DNA of 63,217 nt from Rhynchonema sp. JSB1_4 (taxonomy: Eukaryota; Nematoda; Chromadorea; Monhysterida; Xyalidae), in contig JASAMV010003760.1 of assembly GCA_030248065.1 (NCBI GenBank), forward strand, positions 1 to 63,217, read 5' to 3'. How positions within the stretch are numbered: position 1 is the first letter of the stretch; each line of letters starts with the position of its first letter. The notes under the pieces are model-generated. The model was not told where the DNA came from and did not search any database. It worked only from the letters and a program-made list of their open reading frames with translations. Both the position numbers and the translations under genes were made by a program. Of this stretch, positions 37,901 through 50,500 are shown piece by piece.

Positions 37901-39942
37901 TAACCACGTTTTCTTCCCAACATGAGCGTTTTCCAATTTTTTTGGGCGCATATTTTGGTCATCTGGGCGTTTTAAAAAAACCGTTTTTTTAAAAAAACGT
38001 TTTTTTTAAAAACGATTTTTTGTAGAAAAACGTTTTTTTGCCCAACCCTGTACGATAGAACTCACTGAAAGAACGCCGGTAAGGTGCAGGACCTGCTGCA
38101 ATTTAATATTGTTCGATGGTCACGTCCCGGGAGACAGGTTCAGGTCCGGTCGATTCAGGCCCGGCTGGAGCCTAACCATAAGCCTGTAAATGGGTCAAAT
38201 ATGCTGGACATGAATCGGCCGGGCCCGAAAAGGTCGGATCTGCATTTCTGGGACTGAAAAGTCGCGGAATAGCAATTTTGGGCTGCTTGAGGCCTGCGCC
38301 TGCAGAGCCAGCAAACGCATGAGCCTCCGAATGTCCAATACAAAGTTATGTGGTCTGGCGAATAGACACACACCCATACGCGTCGAGGCGTATAACGAAC
38401 GGGCCTTTTATTATGTGTGTGTGCTGCGGTGCACTGTGTATTGAGTGTGCGTGCGTTGCGTTTATGAGTGATTCTGAGCCGCAGCCAGACCGCGTTCCCG
38501 CAGCTCAGTTGGTAGAGCAACTGGCTGTCCAGGCCTGGTGGCTGTGAGGTCGGAGGTTCGAGTCCTTCCGGGAGCATACGTTTGGCGTGGCGGCGGTTCA
38601 GGATCACAGTTATATAGCAGGCGTAGGCTTGCTGCAGGCTCAGGGGACGCACCGTTTCCTAATGTCCGTTTCAGGTTCGCCAGTTTTCAGGACGATGCTG
38701 ACAAAGAGGGCGACGACAGTGTGCTGCGCATCAACGTCAGGAATTTGGGCTTCGATCCCGGAACGCAACAATTGTGGTCAGTGGAACGTTCAAGTTATGT
38801 TCAACCAATGGATACGGGTATTTGCGGCAATGAAACTTTTAACCTTGAACCGACCGTGCAAAGAATCGCATGCTATCTGTATGTAGGCTTAAGTCACGTG
38901 ACCAAGGCCAAGATCGATCCGAACCTTCCATCAGAGCCCAACTCCTCGGACTCTTGTGAACTCTGAACTACCGCCACACCAGACGTACCTGCTCCCGGAA
39001 GGACTCGAACCTCCGACCTCCCAGCCGCCAGGCCTGGACAGCCAGTTGCTCTACCAACTGAGCTGCGGGAACGCGGTCTGGCTGCGGCTCAAAGTTGTAC
39101 TTTTAGACACTTTACGTGCAGACATACACGCACTGCTTTACACGCCACAGCGATACACGTTGCGCTGGCTGGCAGATTTCTAGTCTGTACTCGCTTAGGT
39201 GAAAGGTGGATAATCGGCCTTTCAAACTTTGCCAAAAAGACGCCCGGGCCTGTGTTCGGAAGCACTACTTCTCTGGGGAGATTTCTGACGCTTTTTTGTT
39301 GAATTCGTCGTTTTTTGACACTTTTGTCGACAGTCGAATGGTCTTACAATCCCTTCATGTCCGTTTGAAGGAACGTGCTCTACAGTCTTAGCACAGTGTC
39401 CGCTTAAACGGCGTGAAAATGAGTGGCTTATAAGACCTTTATGTAGACCTTTAACCTCAAATGGAGCCCTCGGACCAGGGGCTGAACGTTACATATAAAC
39501 TCTGCACGCGTCACCGTGGTGATAAAAGAACAGATCACCATTATCGAAAATTAGACCCAACCCACTGTATTTTGCCTAAATCAGAGCCTATATTTTCAGG
39601 TTTTACGACAACGAGGCGGGTATGGTTGACGGGTACAACATCCTGTACGTCTACAATCGAAAATCGTGGAAAGAGCCTCGATTTCAACAATTCCATGACA
39701 CAACGCTGAATTCAACTTGTGTTTTCACGAGAAAATTCACAGATCGGATCCTGGTCTGGCACCGGACGAGTGACGATCCCCTTGATGCTTTATTAACGCT
39801 GGCAATCAGGGAACAACCCCTGCTCTCCAATTTGCTGAAGTCGATCGTCAACTTGCGTTGGAGACATTTGAGTGAGCATTTTAGTGAACGACTTAGAAAA
39901 TTAGTTGAACATTTAGAAGAGTGCAGACAATTGAACAGCTAG
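34918..39942 (+). CDS. Four-jointed/FJX1-like Golgi kinase, complete
   Basis: Seven exons: 34918-35031, 35528-35645, 36030-36203, 36652-36829, 37140-37295, 38675-38776 and 39600-39942 (stop TAG). They total 1185 bp, 394 residues, in frame throughout. Residues about 12-36 form one membrane span after a short N-terminus, so it is a type II protein. Later landmarks match Four-jointed/FAM20-type secretory kinases: CGRMPNVAATLEDGTSVCVRYR, GDILTFYVAQLLGISSVPCVVL, a WVPGLKR segment, the catalytic FDYLTGHYDR and the metal-binding FYDNEAG, ending in CVFTRK and a helical tail. Four-jointed phosphorylates cadherin domains of Fat and Dachsous in the Golgi during planar polarity and growth control; that role here is inference. 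Intron 5 holds an hAT MITE and introns 5 and 6 hold inverted tRNA-like repeats. Exon 3 has a broken copy at 62350-62528. Confidence 0.88.
37540..38050. mobile_element. hAT-type MITE H1
   Basis: 511 bp in intron 5 of the Four-jointed-like gene. Ends CAGCGTTGGGCAAAAA and TTTTTTGCCCAACCCTG; 8-bp duplication TACGATAG on both sides (37532-37539 and 38051-38058). The interior carries A/T hairpins and a central unique part shared with H3 and H4. No transposase. Confidence 0.9.
38494..38576 (+). repeat. tRNA-like repeat, copy 1 (intron 5 of Four-jointed-like gene)
   Basis: 83 nt with a fully paired 7-bp acceptor stem (GTTCCCG with CGGGAGC), a D arm (GCTCAGTTGGTAGAGC, pol III box A) and a T arm (GGAGGTTCGAGTCCTTC, box B). 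The anticodon arm cannot form a 7-base loop and the middle is about 10 nt too long, so it is probably not a working tRNA. Matching flanks in copy 2 indicate a dispersed tRNA-derived element. Confidence 0.65.
38990..39072 (-). repeat. tRNA-like repeat, copy 2 (intron 6 of Four-jointed-like gene)
   Basis: Opposite orientation to copy 1 and nearly identical, including about 18 bp before the acceptor stem (CCGCAGCCAGACCGC) and part of the 3' flank. Together they form an inverted pair around exon 38675-38776. The same anticodon-arm defect is present. Confidence 0.65.
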
Positions 39943-39954
39943 TCGTAGGCGTAT

Positions 39955-40119
39955 GGGCGGACTTAGGTTAAGCACGGAAACCGGAACACGGAATAATTCA
40001 ACACAAACTTATTTCACTTACTTCCGTGTCACGGAAATATTTCCGTGTTCCGTGATTTTGAAAATTTTTCACGGAACACAAAACACGGAAATATTTCCGT
40101 GTTCAACCTAAGTCCGCCC
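39955..40119. mobile_element. TA-flanked palindromic MITE N1
   Basis: About 165 bp starting 12 bp after the Four-jointed-like stop codon. Ends GGGCGGACTTAGGTT.. and ..AACCTAAGTCCGCCC, with TA on either side (one extra T on the left). The interior is built of CACGGAAATATTTCCGTG-type palindromes. Same family as 48270-48643. Confidence 0.8.
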
Positions 40120-40586
40120 TAAACGCACATGGGCGTAGTTTCGTTATGCATACTGTACATACCAGGCGCGTTGACTTGTGCTCAAATTCTCTGAGTATAA
40201 AATGTGTCGGGGTTGTAAATTGCAAGGCACGAAGCTCAAACAGCTTGAAATTTTCAGCTTTTGCAATCCGTCAGAAGGCGATGCAGATAGTAGATTTATC
40301 ATTCCTGATAATGACAGGTCACATCAACCGTAAACCGTGGACGTTCAGAAATTGATGAGCAAGCACATATGAGGAGAAAACATATTGTAGGTATGTAGGT
40401 ATACCAGTATGCGAGGATACCAGTTTAAGGTGTGGAGGAAAAAATGTGGACGATTAAGTCTGTAAAATTTGTAGAACGACAGAAATCATTAAAAAGATTA
40501 CCTCGGGAAGTCACTCAGACAGCAATTACCGATACTTGACACAATGTACCTATCATCATATGCACGACTGATCATTGATGTTGTAA

Positions 40587-42600
40587 TTAGTTGTTGATGA
40601 ATGATTCAATCCAAGATTTGAAGTGGAACACCCTTGCGTAACTGGCATCATTAAGTGCGCCTGCAGCATTAGAGCCGCAACCATCGACATTGCCTCCATG
40701 CACGATGCCGTGCAATACCCAACTGCCGTCTTGTTGCGGACACACGAGGGGGCCGCCGGAATCACCCTGAAATGTGCCGACAACGTGTGGTAAAAATTAT
40801 GGAAGAAATAGCACTTCGCAATCAATTGCTTGCTTTGGCGCTAAAATTATGTGTGCAGTGGGTTTGGTTCGGCCTGTTCTCAGGGACAGATGAGGTGCCA
40901 CTCTACGCATATGAAGCTATCTGGCCAAATAACCTACGAAAGGCACATATTGCTAACGTGAAACATCGCACTGTACTATGGGCATAGCGGAGCCCGCACA
41001 AATATTTCCCGAGCACCGTTCCACCTCACCCAACTTGGATGTTGGAGGTGACAACCGCGAACTTTTGATTCAGAAGTAAAGCTTATGATTATGAGGTCTG
41101 TTGTCGCCTCCACTCTCAGTGCCAATAATGGAGCAACGATGGAGCTGGCCCAGGCACATACGTAGCAACTGCTTTCGCTGGGTTCGCCATTAGAGGCCGG
41201 CGGTCCACGTGCGCACACTTGGGTTACTGGGTTCAGATGGAGGCCATTCGAATACGTGCATTGACTGGTGTCAACTATCTTCTGTTTTGCCTCTGTCATC
41301 CAATCAAATGTTTCATCTTGGCCTGTAAAGTTAATAGCGATTTAAGAATTATTGTAGTCAAGCTGTTATGCCAGCGTGTCATGTCGCCCATAATGGGGTC
41401 TCAAAAATCGCAATCACCAAAATGATCTTGAAAAAAACTGCGCACTATTTGAGCAAGACCGCTTTGAGCAAGGAAACAGAACAGTGTCCAAAAGAGCAGA
41501 ACCTACAAACCAATAGAACTGAACCTAAGTATTTGTATAATCCCTCGCCTATGCCTAAGCCTGACGGTAGAAGCTTTGCCGTTTGGCTCTGCTCTTTTTT
41601 CTTGAAGTGTTCTTGCCCAAACTGGCATTGTCCAATCATCCGGCCACAAAAAACAACGATACGTGGTGTGGCGACTGAAGATCTGCCATCAGGTGTGTAA
41701 AGTCCAACAATGTGCTCTTGAGACAACTTTTTTTAAAGTTTGCTTGGCCAGATTCAAAAAAATGCTCCGGTTATACGTGCTTCGAAAACATAAGAAAGAA
41801 TTTGGACCGATAGAGATGATGACAAGTTCCAGCTGGCTGACCTCAATTTGTTGCGTGCTTACGCGAACAGCAGCAGGAGAGCATGTTTCTACCAAATACG
41901 TGCGTTTCTCTTTCTTTCATTTTCGAAATACGTGGAACCGGAACGAACATTGTTGGATCTGCGCAAGTCAATTTCAAAAAAGTCGTCTCATGAGCTCGTG
42001 GTTGGACTATACACTCGCTCGAGCCAGCTTGGGCAGGTGTCAATCAATGAACGAACGCAAACCGAGTTAAAAGAGAGTGCACCTACTATTATTCTTTCCA
42101 TCAACATCTACTCCCCATCCGGTCACAACACAATCGGCTCCCACGGGCACATCAGTAGTCGGCATACATATCGGTTTGATGGTGTCACTAAACACCAACG
42201 GTTGGTCCAACTTGATGACGGCGATGTCATGCTCTGTACCTGCCCACTCTGGGTGCATCACCAGTATGCCGCTGTGTGCTGTCATTGAGTTTTTTGACGA
42301 CAGGCGATGCAAACCGGCCCAGACTTGCACGATTGTGTTGTTGATGCGGCTGGAAATTTCCGAACACACACGTTCATTATTGTTAACACGGTCAAACAAC
42401 AATGTGAACACAGTCGGTTGGGTGACTGTGACCGGACACAATGCGCAACCGCGAGAAACAATAAGAAAACAAAGCTGAAAGAGTGCATACATACCGACAG
42501 TGAGCAGCAGTGACTACTAGGTTCGCGGTTACGATCACGCCACCGCAGTTACCGATGTGCACTTGCCACGGCCAAGAGTGCGCGACAGCTTCGATGCCGT
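40587..42600 (-). CDS. Chymotrypsin-fold serine protease domain 1 (5' exons not found)
   Basis: Exons 42495-42600, 42087-42349, 41162-41322 and 40587-40766 (stop TAA), phases consistent; about 236 residues. The triad is intact: [19 protein letters not shown] and GDSGGPLVC. The mature start reads (N)GIEAVAHSWPWQV. The residue six before the catalytic Ser is Ser (ESSC.GDSGG), where trypsins have Asp, so chymotrypsin-like specificity is more likely (inference). Exons 3 and 4 are exactly as long as in the paralogue at 44505-52111 (161 and 180 bp). No LDLa, linker or signal-peptide exon was found upstream, where an hAT MITE sits at 42983-43767. It may be a truncated tandem duplicate or have diverged 5' exons. 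Confidence 0.85.
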
Positions 42601-42982
42601 CTGAAGAACAACAACGCACGCAAGTCCTGTTTGTGATACTGCTGCCGGTGAATGTCAAACGTGGACGTAAGCGTTTCTAAACGATATTTATGAATTTCGT
42701 AACCTTTCGTGGAGCCGTTTTGATTTCGTACTGCGATCAGTTAGTGACGTCAAAATTTTTGGCACCGCCTTCAATGAATTTTCAATTAAAATCAAATCAA
42801 AATCAAAAATCAAATTCAATCAAAATTATCACTTTTTCTTGTAGACGTGCCAATTTCTCCAAAATCACGCCTGCGGCGCCTTGTATTGTCCCCAAATCTG
42901 GACAGGGTTGCGCGGGGCTGGTCTTGTATATTACTCATACGGCATTAGATGCATTAAAATACGTTGTACGTCATGCTACAAT

Positions 42983-43767
42983 CAGGGTTGGATTAAAAAA
43001 ATTTTTTATTATCGAACTTTTTTTTTTAAAAAAAAACTTTTTAAAATTTTTTTTTAAAAATCACTTTTTTTTATTCCGGACCCCCAAAAAATTGGTTTCT
43101 AGAAAAATGAAATTTCTGAAATCATGTTACTTAGGTATGTTTTGAGGGACACTAAAGAGAACTTCTCCACTGACTTGCATGTTTATGTCGATCACCTGCG
43201 ATCTAGCCCATTTGGTCATAATTTGAGAACCCGCCCGAAGGTAACTCTGTGGGCATATATGACAAAGGGAAGACCAACCTTCTGTTTGTGAATTTGGGGA
43301 TAAATTTAAAGAGAGATAAAGAGTTACACCACACTCATGTTGTGTGACAAAAGCAACAAATGACAAATCCACACAACTGCAAATAGGCGAGCAAAGTGGA
43401 GTCTGTCGATAGCTTACGTCGATAGCTCAATAACTGCACAGTATACGGTATGGGGTGTCCTATATTATACGTGCAGCGATTGTTGGGATGTCTGGGAACT
43501 GTATGAGTCCATTACAACGCCATTTTAAACTGAAATATAAGCGCCGCAGGCGATTTTTTGAGAATGATGAGCAATAAAACGCATGAAAACATACATTTTT
43601 ACCTTAAAAAAGTGAGAAAATAACGAAAAAAAGGGGAAAAATAATAAAAAAAAGTGGACCTACTTTTTAAAATTTTAAAATAAAAAAAGTGGCCAACTTT
43701 TTTTTTAAAAAAAAAAAAATTTTTTTTTACAAAAAAATTTTTACTTTTTTTTTTTAATCCAACCCTG
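42983..43767. mobile_element. hAT-type MITE H2
   Basis: 785 bp, ends CAGGGTTGGATTAAAAAA and AATCCAACCCTG, flanked by the 8-bp duplication GCTACAAT (42975-42982 and 43768-43775). A non-repetitive centre (about 43090-43600) lies between A/T-rich arms. A solitary right-end fragment (TTCAACCCTG) is at about 44000-44009. Confidence 0.88.
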
Positions 43768-44504
43768 GCTACAATACATTAGAATAACATAATTAGTCAA
43801 CATCAACGTCAGACTGGTCGGAGACCGCAGAATCTGCACAATATTACAAGGATGTCACGACACAAGTTCGGTCTCAGACGAAAATGTGTTTCAATTCTTA
43901 AGAAATATGTTGTATCGATTTCATCTAACCTGCATTTGCATTTCATTTGCAACACATTTTCTAATAAAAAATTAAAACTCGTTAACTAAAATTTTTTTCT
44001 TCAACCCTGGTTACCACAGTACCTTCGTGTGCATAGCGTACAGCCAATCCATCGGCTCATGGCACCTTTAAACCACTTTTAAGTTCCATTACACAGCAAT
44101 CGAAGTGTCAATTTCGTGATCATTATATGCAGCTGTTTACCGGTGTTCATTTGAAAAGATGAGCTCTTCAGCCGAGCAAGTAAGTGATGAGATGATGAGA
44201 TAAAATTTATTCCTGCACAGATCAACTTCGAACAAACATCATTTTACTTTCGATGTGCTTGGGAAGTATAGTGAGTATGAGTGTATGAGAACGAAGGTAA
44301 AGGAGGCCATGATATCCTACAAATGAAACTGTGGTTGAAGATGAAGTTATAAAAGAATAATTGAAATTTATAACATAATATTGATGCAATGAATTGTCCA
44401 ACATTACTTGAATAATGAAATGATTACAGAAAGACCACCTAGTACTTTGATAATGCATAAATCTTTTAATCACCTATATTAAAATGATACATTATTGGTG
44501 TTGA
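43768..44504. other. Between the two protease genes, nothing recognised
   Basis: About 700 bp of AT-rich DNA with one orphan hAT right end. It should contain the 3' end of the upstream protease transcript and possibly 5' exons of the downstream one; neither was recognised. Confidence 0.4.
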
Positions 44505-47500
44505 TCAGTTGTTGATGAATGATTCAATCCAAGGTCTGAATTGAAGCACTCTGGTGTAACTGGCGTCGTCAGGTATACCGTTGATGTCCGAACCACAATT
44601 GTTTGCACTGCCCCAGTGCACAATGCCTTGCAATACCCAACTGCCGTCACTTTGGGGACACGCGAGCGGGCCGCCGGAATCACCCTATGGAAAATGTTGC
44701 TTCCAGTACACGTTTCTCGTTCCCATCTTGCAATTTGACATATTGCTATATATTTCCCTGCTGATATGTCTCTTTTTACGTCTTTTGTATATCCATCTTA
44801 CGCTTGCGGATGTCGCGGCAGGCGGCACATTGTTGCGTTATTGCATGTCCAGGGTAAAGCCAATAAAAATCCACAATAACCAATCAATCCCATATGCAAC
44901 CTGCCCTCTTTTGCTTTTTAGACAATAGGCTCATCAAAGTCAGTAACTGCAACTGAGACGCACACGAGCTGAGAGCCATTCGGAAAAGTGTATTGGTCGC
45001 ACAATGACTATATGAGAATCCATCCCCCTAATTTTCCTGCATTGACAAGGCCGATATTTGGCAATTATTTTCAAATTGAACCAGGTTTTGACAAACACTT
45101 CGCATTCTTATCAGTGAAATGAATGAGAAACAGACGTGTGCAGAAGTTTCACCCTGAATTCCACGCAACCGAAATGGTTCGGGCTCAGGTTACTGTAGCC
45201 ACGTATTACATGCTTTATGTGTGAAATCGATACACACGCACACGTTGATCACTCCCGATAGATAAAGCGGGAAAAGAAAGAGAAAATAACTCCTTGTCAA
45301 AATCTGATTCAATTTGAAACAATCGCCAGAAACTCTCCTTGACGATGCAGGAAAAATAAGGGGATGAATTCTCATAGTCATTGTGCGACCAATACGTATA
45401 TCATCCGTTTTAGCGCGTTGGGCCCGCGACACGCTAATTTGACATTCTCGCTTACGGAATTTTGATGTGCAAATAACGAAACAACAACACCAGACGTCGG
45501 CCTCACATTGCAACTGCTTTCGTTCGGCTCGCCATTGGCTGCTGGCGGTCCCCGTGCGCAAACTTGGTTCACCGGGTTCAGATAGGTGCCATTCGGATAC
45601 GTACACTGACTGGCGTCACGGATCTTCTGCTTTGCTTCGGTCATCCAATCAAAGGATTGGTCCTGACCTGACACGTCAACAGCAATGTTAGTATATACAG
45701 TAGGTATTGGTCACACAATGACTTTATAAGAATTGGTCAAATTTTTTTCCTGAAGAGGGAAAGTGACGGGGCAATGACGTTGCGCTGCGTGATCGCACAC
45801 AAAGCATGTAGTAAAGAGAATGTTTCAGACCTGCGGCAACGTGGTTGATATGCTAGATTATTTTTAGCTGAAAATGTTTTGTGAAAATCACAAATACCAC
45901 AGTGGTTAAGAGTGACTGAACTTGAAAATCAGGATTGATTTGATAAATTCTTATATGGCCATTGTGCGACCAATATGTGTACCTGCATGTAAGGCAAACC
46001 ACACCAACATGAGCTCGATCTCGCAGCTGGCAGAATAGTGAAACATTCTAACGTGGCAGCTGATTTGGTAAAATGTTACACGTTGAAGAATACTAAATGG
46101 AGCATGAGGATTTTCTCTTTCTATTCGTTTTGAATACACACCACCTTCGAAATCGGGCTCGTGTTGGTGTAGTTTGCGTTTTTCGTGTCGACTTGCGAAA
46201 ACCAAACAATGTTCCTGAGAGGACTCGAACCTCCTACCTCCCAACCGGTCAGGTGCTCTATTGGTCGCACAATAACCATGTAAGAATTCATCAAATAGAT
46301 CCTGATATTCACGTTCAGTCGCTCTTAACCACTGTGCTATTTGTGATTCCATTAAAACATTTTCATCTGAAAATAATCCAGCAGAGCACCCACGTTGCTC
46401 CGGGTGTGAAACATTTTACTGACTGCATTCTTTTGTGTGTGTGTGTGATCGCGCAATCCAACGTCACTGCCCCGTCACTTTCCTGCTTCACGATTCAGGA
46501 AAAAAATTTGTCTAATTCTTATAAAGTCATTGTGCGACCAATACCAACTGAGCTACCACAGGAACGAGCCCAGTGGCCGCACTAACCACTTCACAAACCG
46601 AACGACACGCAGTGCACCGCAGCGCACACACACAATTCTCTCCTCGTATAACGTTACGCTGCAGGGACTTTTCCACATGCGGACAGCGTATACTTGTTGT
46701 TATTGTCACCAAGCGCTGACAAGTTACGGCCAGAGAAGCTTCCTCGGCTGTACCGTTCATTTAGAACATCCGATCGTTTTGTTCAATTTTGCATTATCAA
46801 AAATGTGAAGCTTCTTCAGCTCAACATTTTGTTCGGCCATGCAAGAAACCTTCCAGATATGTAGTTTCTTGGAAAAGTTCCCGTTCCCCTCTCGATTCCC
46901 CGCAAAATCCGCTCCCGATCACAGCCACTGAAATTCGTTTCCGTTCAACTCCGAAAACTTCTTCCCATTAAGCTCTGCAAAGGGTCTTCCCCTTTGTGTC
47001 CAAAAACCTTCTACTTTTCACCTCCAGCAAAAATTCTTCCCGTTCACCTCTAAAAACCCTTTTCCGTTCACGTCCAAAATTTTAGCAGTGTGTAGGTTCA
47101 TCGTCGTCTACAGTGTCTCAGCGCTTTTCAACATCATGAACTTAGTGGACATGGAATGTCATATTGGAATCAGATGCTAACCGGTTTGCTGAATGGGGTC
47201 CACACCCCATCCTGTGACAACACAATCGGCCCCCACCGGCGCGTCAGCCGTCGGCAAACATATCGGTTTGACGGTGTCACTGAACACCAACGGTTCGTTC
47301 AACTTGATGACGGCGATGTCAGATTGGCTGACTATTTGGCCATGACCGAAAAAGTCGGGATGGTTCACCACGATGCCTTTGTGGACAGGAAACGACGATA
47401 TGGTAGACAAAAGGTGGAGACCGGCGTGCACATCCACTATGTCTCCGTTGGATCTGCTGTAATCAAAGCATCAACCGTTGTGTGAGCACCTCACGATGAC

Positions 47501-50500
47501 TACATACTGGTAGTTATACATTGCAAAAAGTCAGTGAGATGAGCAAACTCGGGAACGAGGTACAGTAACGCCGAAACGCCTTGGTAACCTGGTGTCAAAG
47601 TAGCCATGTATAGACAAACTACGCCAACACGAGCCCGATTTCGGAGGTGGTGAACTTGCAAAACACAAAGAAAGAGAAAATCATCATGCTCGACGTTGTA
47701 TTCCACAACGTGTAACGTTTCCCAAATCAGCAACCACGTCTGAATGTTTCACCATGTTGCCAGCTCCAAAATCGGGCTCGTGTTGGCGTAGTGTTACTTT
47801 AAGTGTACAGTATGTATTCAGAGAGGACTTCCCGCTTGTGGAAACCGGTTCAGCCGGACCAGTGAATTCAAGAAGCAAACATCGTGTTGTGAAGTGAGTA
47901 ATATTATGGTGCGCAACCGAAGCATACCAATGCGCAGCCGTGACCACCAAATTCTCCGATATAATCACGCCACCGCAATTTCCGATGAACACTTGCCATG
48001 GCCATGAGTGCGGGACAACTTCGACGCCATCTGTGGATAAACAAAATTTTTGCACGCATTACCTGCATACAAATCAGTTTGGTGTGGTCCGTACGTGTGG
48101 TCAGCAGGATTGGGCAAAAAACGTTTTTTTTTCAAAAAATCGTTTTTTTAAAACGTTTTTTTTAAAACGCCCAGATGACCAAAATATGCCCAAAAAAATT
48201 GGAAAATGCTCATGTTGGGAAGAAAACGTGGTTAAATGAAGTAATTCTATGTGTTCTAAGGCAAAATTAGGGCGGACTTAAGTTGAACACGGAAACCGGA
48301 ACACGGAAATATTTCCGTGTTCCGTGAGTATTTTGGAGAATCAGGGAACACGGAAATATTTCCGTACCACGAAACACGGAAATGATTCAGGCACGCAAAC
48401 GGTGCTTTTGCAGTGATGATGACAAAAGCCAGCGTGCTGACGTCAAAAGCCCGCGTGTTGACGCAAACAGCAACTACTGACACGGAAATATTTCCGTGTT
48501 CCGTGAAAACAAAAAAACACGGAACACGGAAACCGAAATATTTCCGTGCCACGGGAATATTTCCGTAAATGGAAATCCACAAAACTAGTTTGTATGTAAG
48601 TTATTTTCCTGTTACGGTTTCCGTGTTCAACCCAAGTTTGCCCTAAGCGGGTTTCAACCCTTTTCCAGCGAGTTGTTAAGATCCCATATCAGACCCGCAT
48701 CATGGGACCAACTTTGGCCGGAGTCATCATTGAAAGTGAACCTGCGTATATCGACGTATCTCGACAAAGTAAAAATTGGTCGAAAATTTTTTGAAAAAAA
48801 TTGGGACAAAAAATTGATTTTCCTTGATAATCAGGGTACTTCCCTGAAAAATCAGGGAAAATCAAGGAAACTCAGGATTTAAAAAAACGAAAAACGACCC
48901 AGGCGTTTTTTTAAAAAGAGACGTCGTTTTTTAAGAAAAAACGCCGTCGTTTTTTTTGCCCAACCCTGGTGGTCAGTTTACAAATTAAGAGGTTTATTGC
49001 GTGCTTTATATTTTGCTGTTGATCGTATATTTTGCATTAAGAGCTGCAGCACTAATTTCGGCCGGCTTAAAAGTTATTCAATCGGTGTCGGGGAACAACT
49101 TTTACGCTGGTTGAAAATAGTGCTCCAAACGCTATCAGTCACAAAATACAGGCGAAACGAGCTGCAAGGAAAAAGCTGTTGCCCACAGGATGACAAAAGC
49201 ATTGCAGCAAGCAGTGACCAGGGTTGGGCAAAAAAAACGACGGCGTTTTTTCTTAAAAGAACGACGTTTTTAAAAAAAACCACTGGGTCGTTTTTCGTTT
49301 TTTTAAATCCTGAATTTCCTTGATTTTCCCTGATTGATCAGGGAAAGTACCCTGATTTTCAAGGAAAAAACAATTTTTTGTCCCATTTTTTTCAACAAAT
49401 TTTCGACCAATTTTTACTTTGTCGAAATACGTCGATATACGGAGTTTCACTTTCAATGATGACCCCGGCCAAGTTGGTCCCATGATGCGGGTCTGATATG
49501 GGATCTTAACAACTCGCTAGAAAAGGGTGAAACCCGTTGATTTTGCCTCAGGACACATAGAATTACTTCATTTAACCACGTTTTCTTCCCAACATGAGCG
49601 TTTTCCAATTTTTTGGGGGCATATTTTGGTCATCTGGGTGTTTTAAAAAAACGTTTTTTATTTAAAAAAAACGGTTTTTCTAAAAAAACGATTTTTTGAA
49701 ACCAAAAAAACGTTTTTTGCCCAACCCTGGCAGTGACACGGCGCATACCTTGGCACTAATGCCTCCAAGTACTTATATAAGTTGACCATTGTACATACTG
49801 CGTGACCAAGATAAGAACGCAACCGTTTTTAAAACTTGTTCTCTGCGTAGTTGAGTTAAGTGGTTTTCACATGGGTTAGTACAGCAGTTGAACGTAAATT
49901 TCCATAGTTTTTTGTCAGGATAATATGATACGATGAATCATCATCAAGCTGGGGAGTTATTGGCGGGACCAGGGTTGTTTAAAAAAGTTGTTAATTAAAA
50001 AAATTGAAAAATTTTTTTTTTGAAACTCAGATTTTGTTTTTTTTGATGAAAAAAGTAAAAGTTGCCCAAAATGGGCTGAAATGTTCAAAAATGGCCTTTT
50101 GTGCCAGTTTTGCGTTCGACCGATGTGTTACTCAGGGTTGGAAAAAAAATTTTTTTAAAACAATTTTTTTAAAAAAAAATTTTTTTTAAAAAGTCTGAGA
50201 TTCGGGGAAATTTTACCAAACTTGCCTAAAAAAACGCGCAAAATCGCGAAAAAATGCAACTTTAATTGAAAGTCACTTTTGTGACTTGGTTGGCATCACA
50301 AGGCAATCACAATCACAATTACATGCCCCAAAGGTGATTTGTGAAGAAAATTTTTCGACCCTTGAGAAAAAATGACAAAAAAATAACCCCCAAAAAAGGC
50401 CATTTTTGGACGTTTTAGAACATTTTGTTCCCCCGAAAATTTAAAAAAAAATTTTTTCAAAAACCTTTTTAAAAAAAAAATTTTTTGTTTGCCCAACCCT

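Noticed and set aside
38494..38576. Functional tRNA gene
   Set aside because: The anticodon stem-loop cannot be drawn with a 7-base loop, and the length between D and T arms is wrong in all three copies.
38155..38652. 165-codon minus-strand open frame containing LEPPTSQPP
   Set aside because: That peptide is the translation of a tRNA-like sequence and a common annotation artefact.
42841..42990. Cys-containing stretch (CPDLGTIQGAAG) as a linker exon for protease 1
   Set aside because: No donor in the needed phase and no activation site; the match is too weak.
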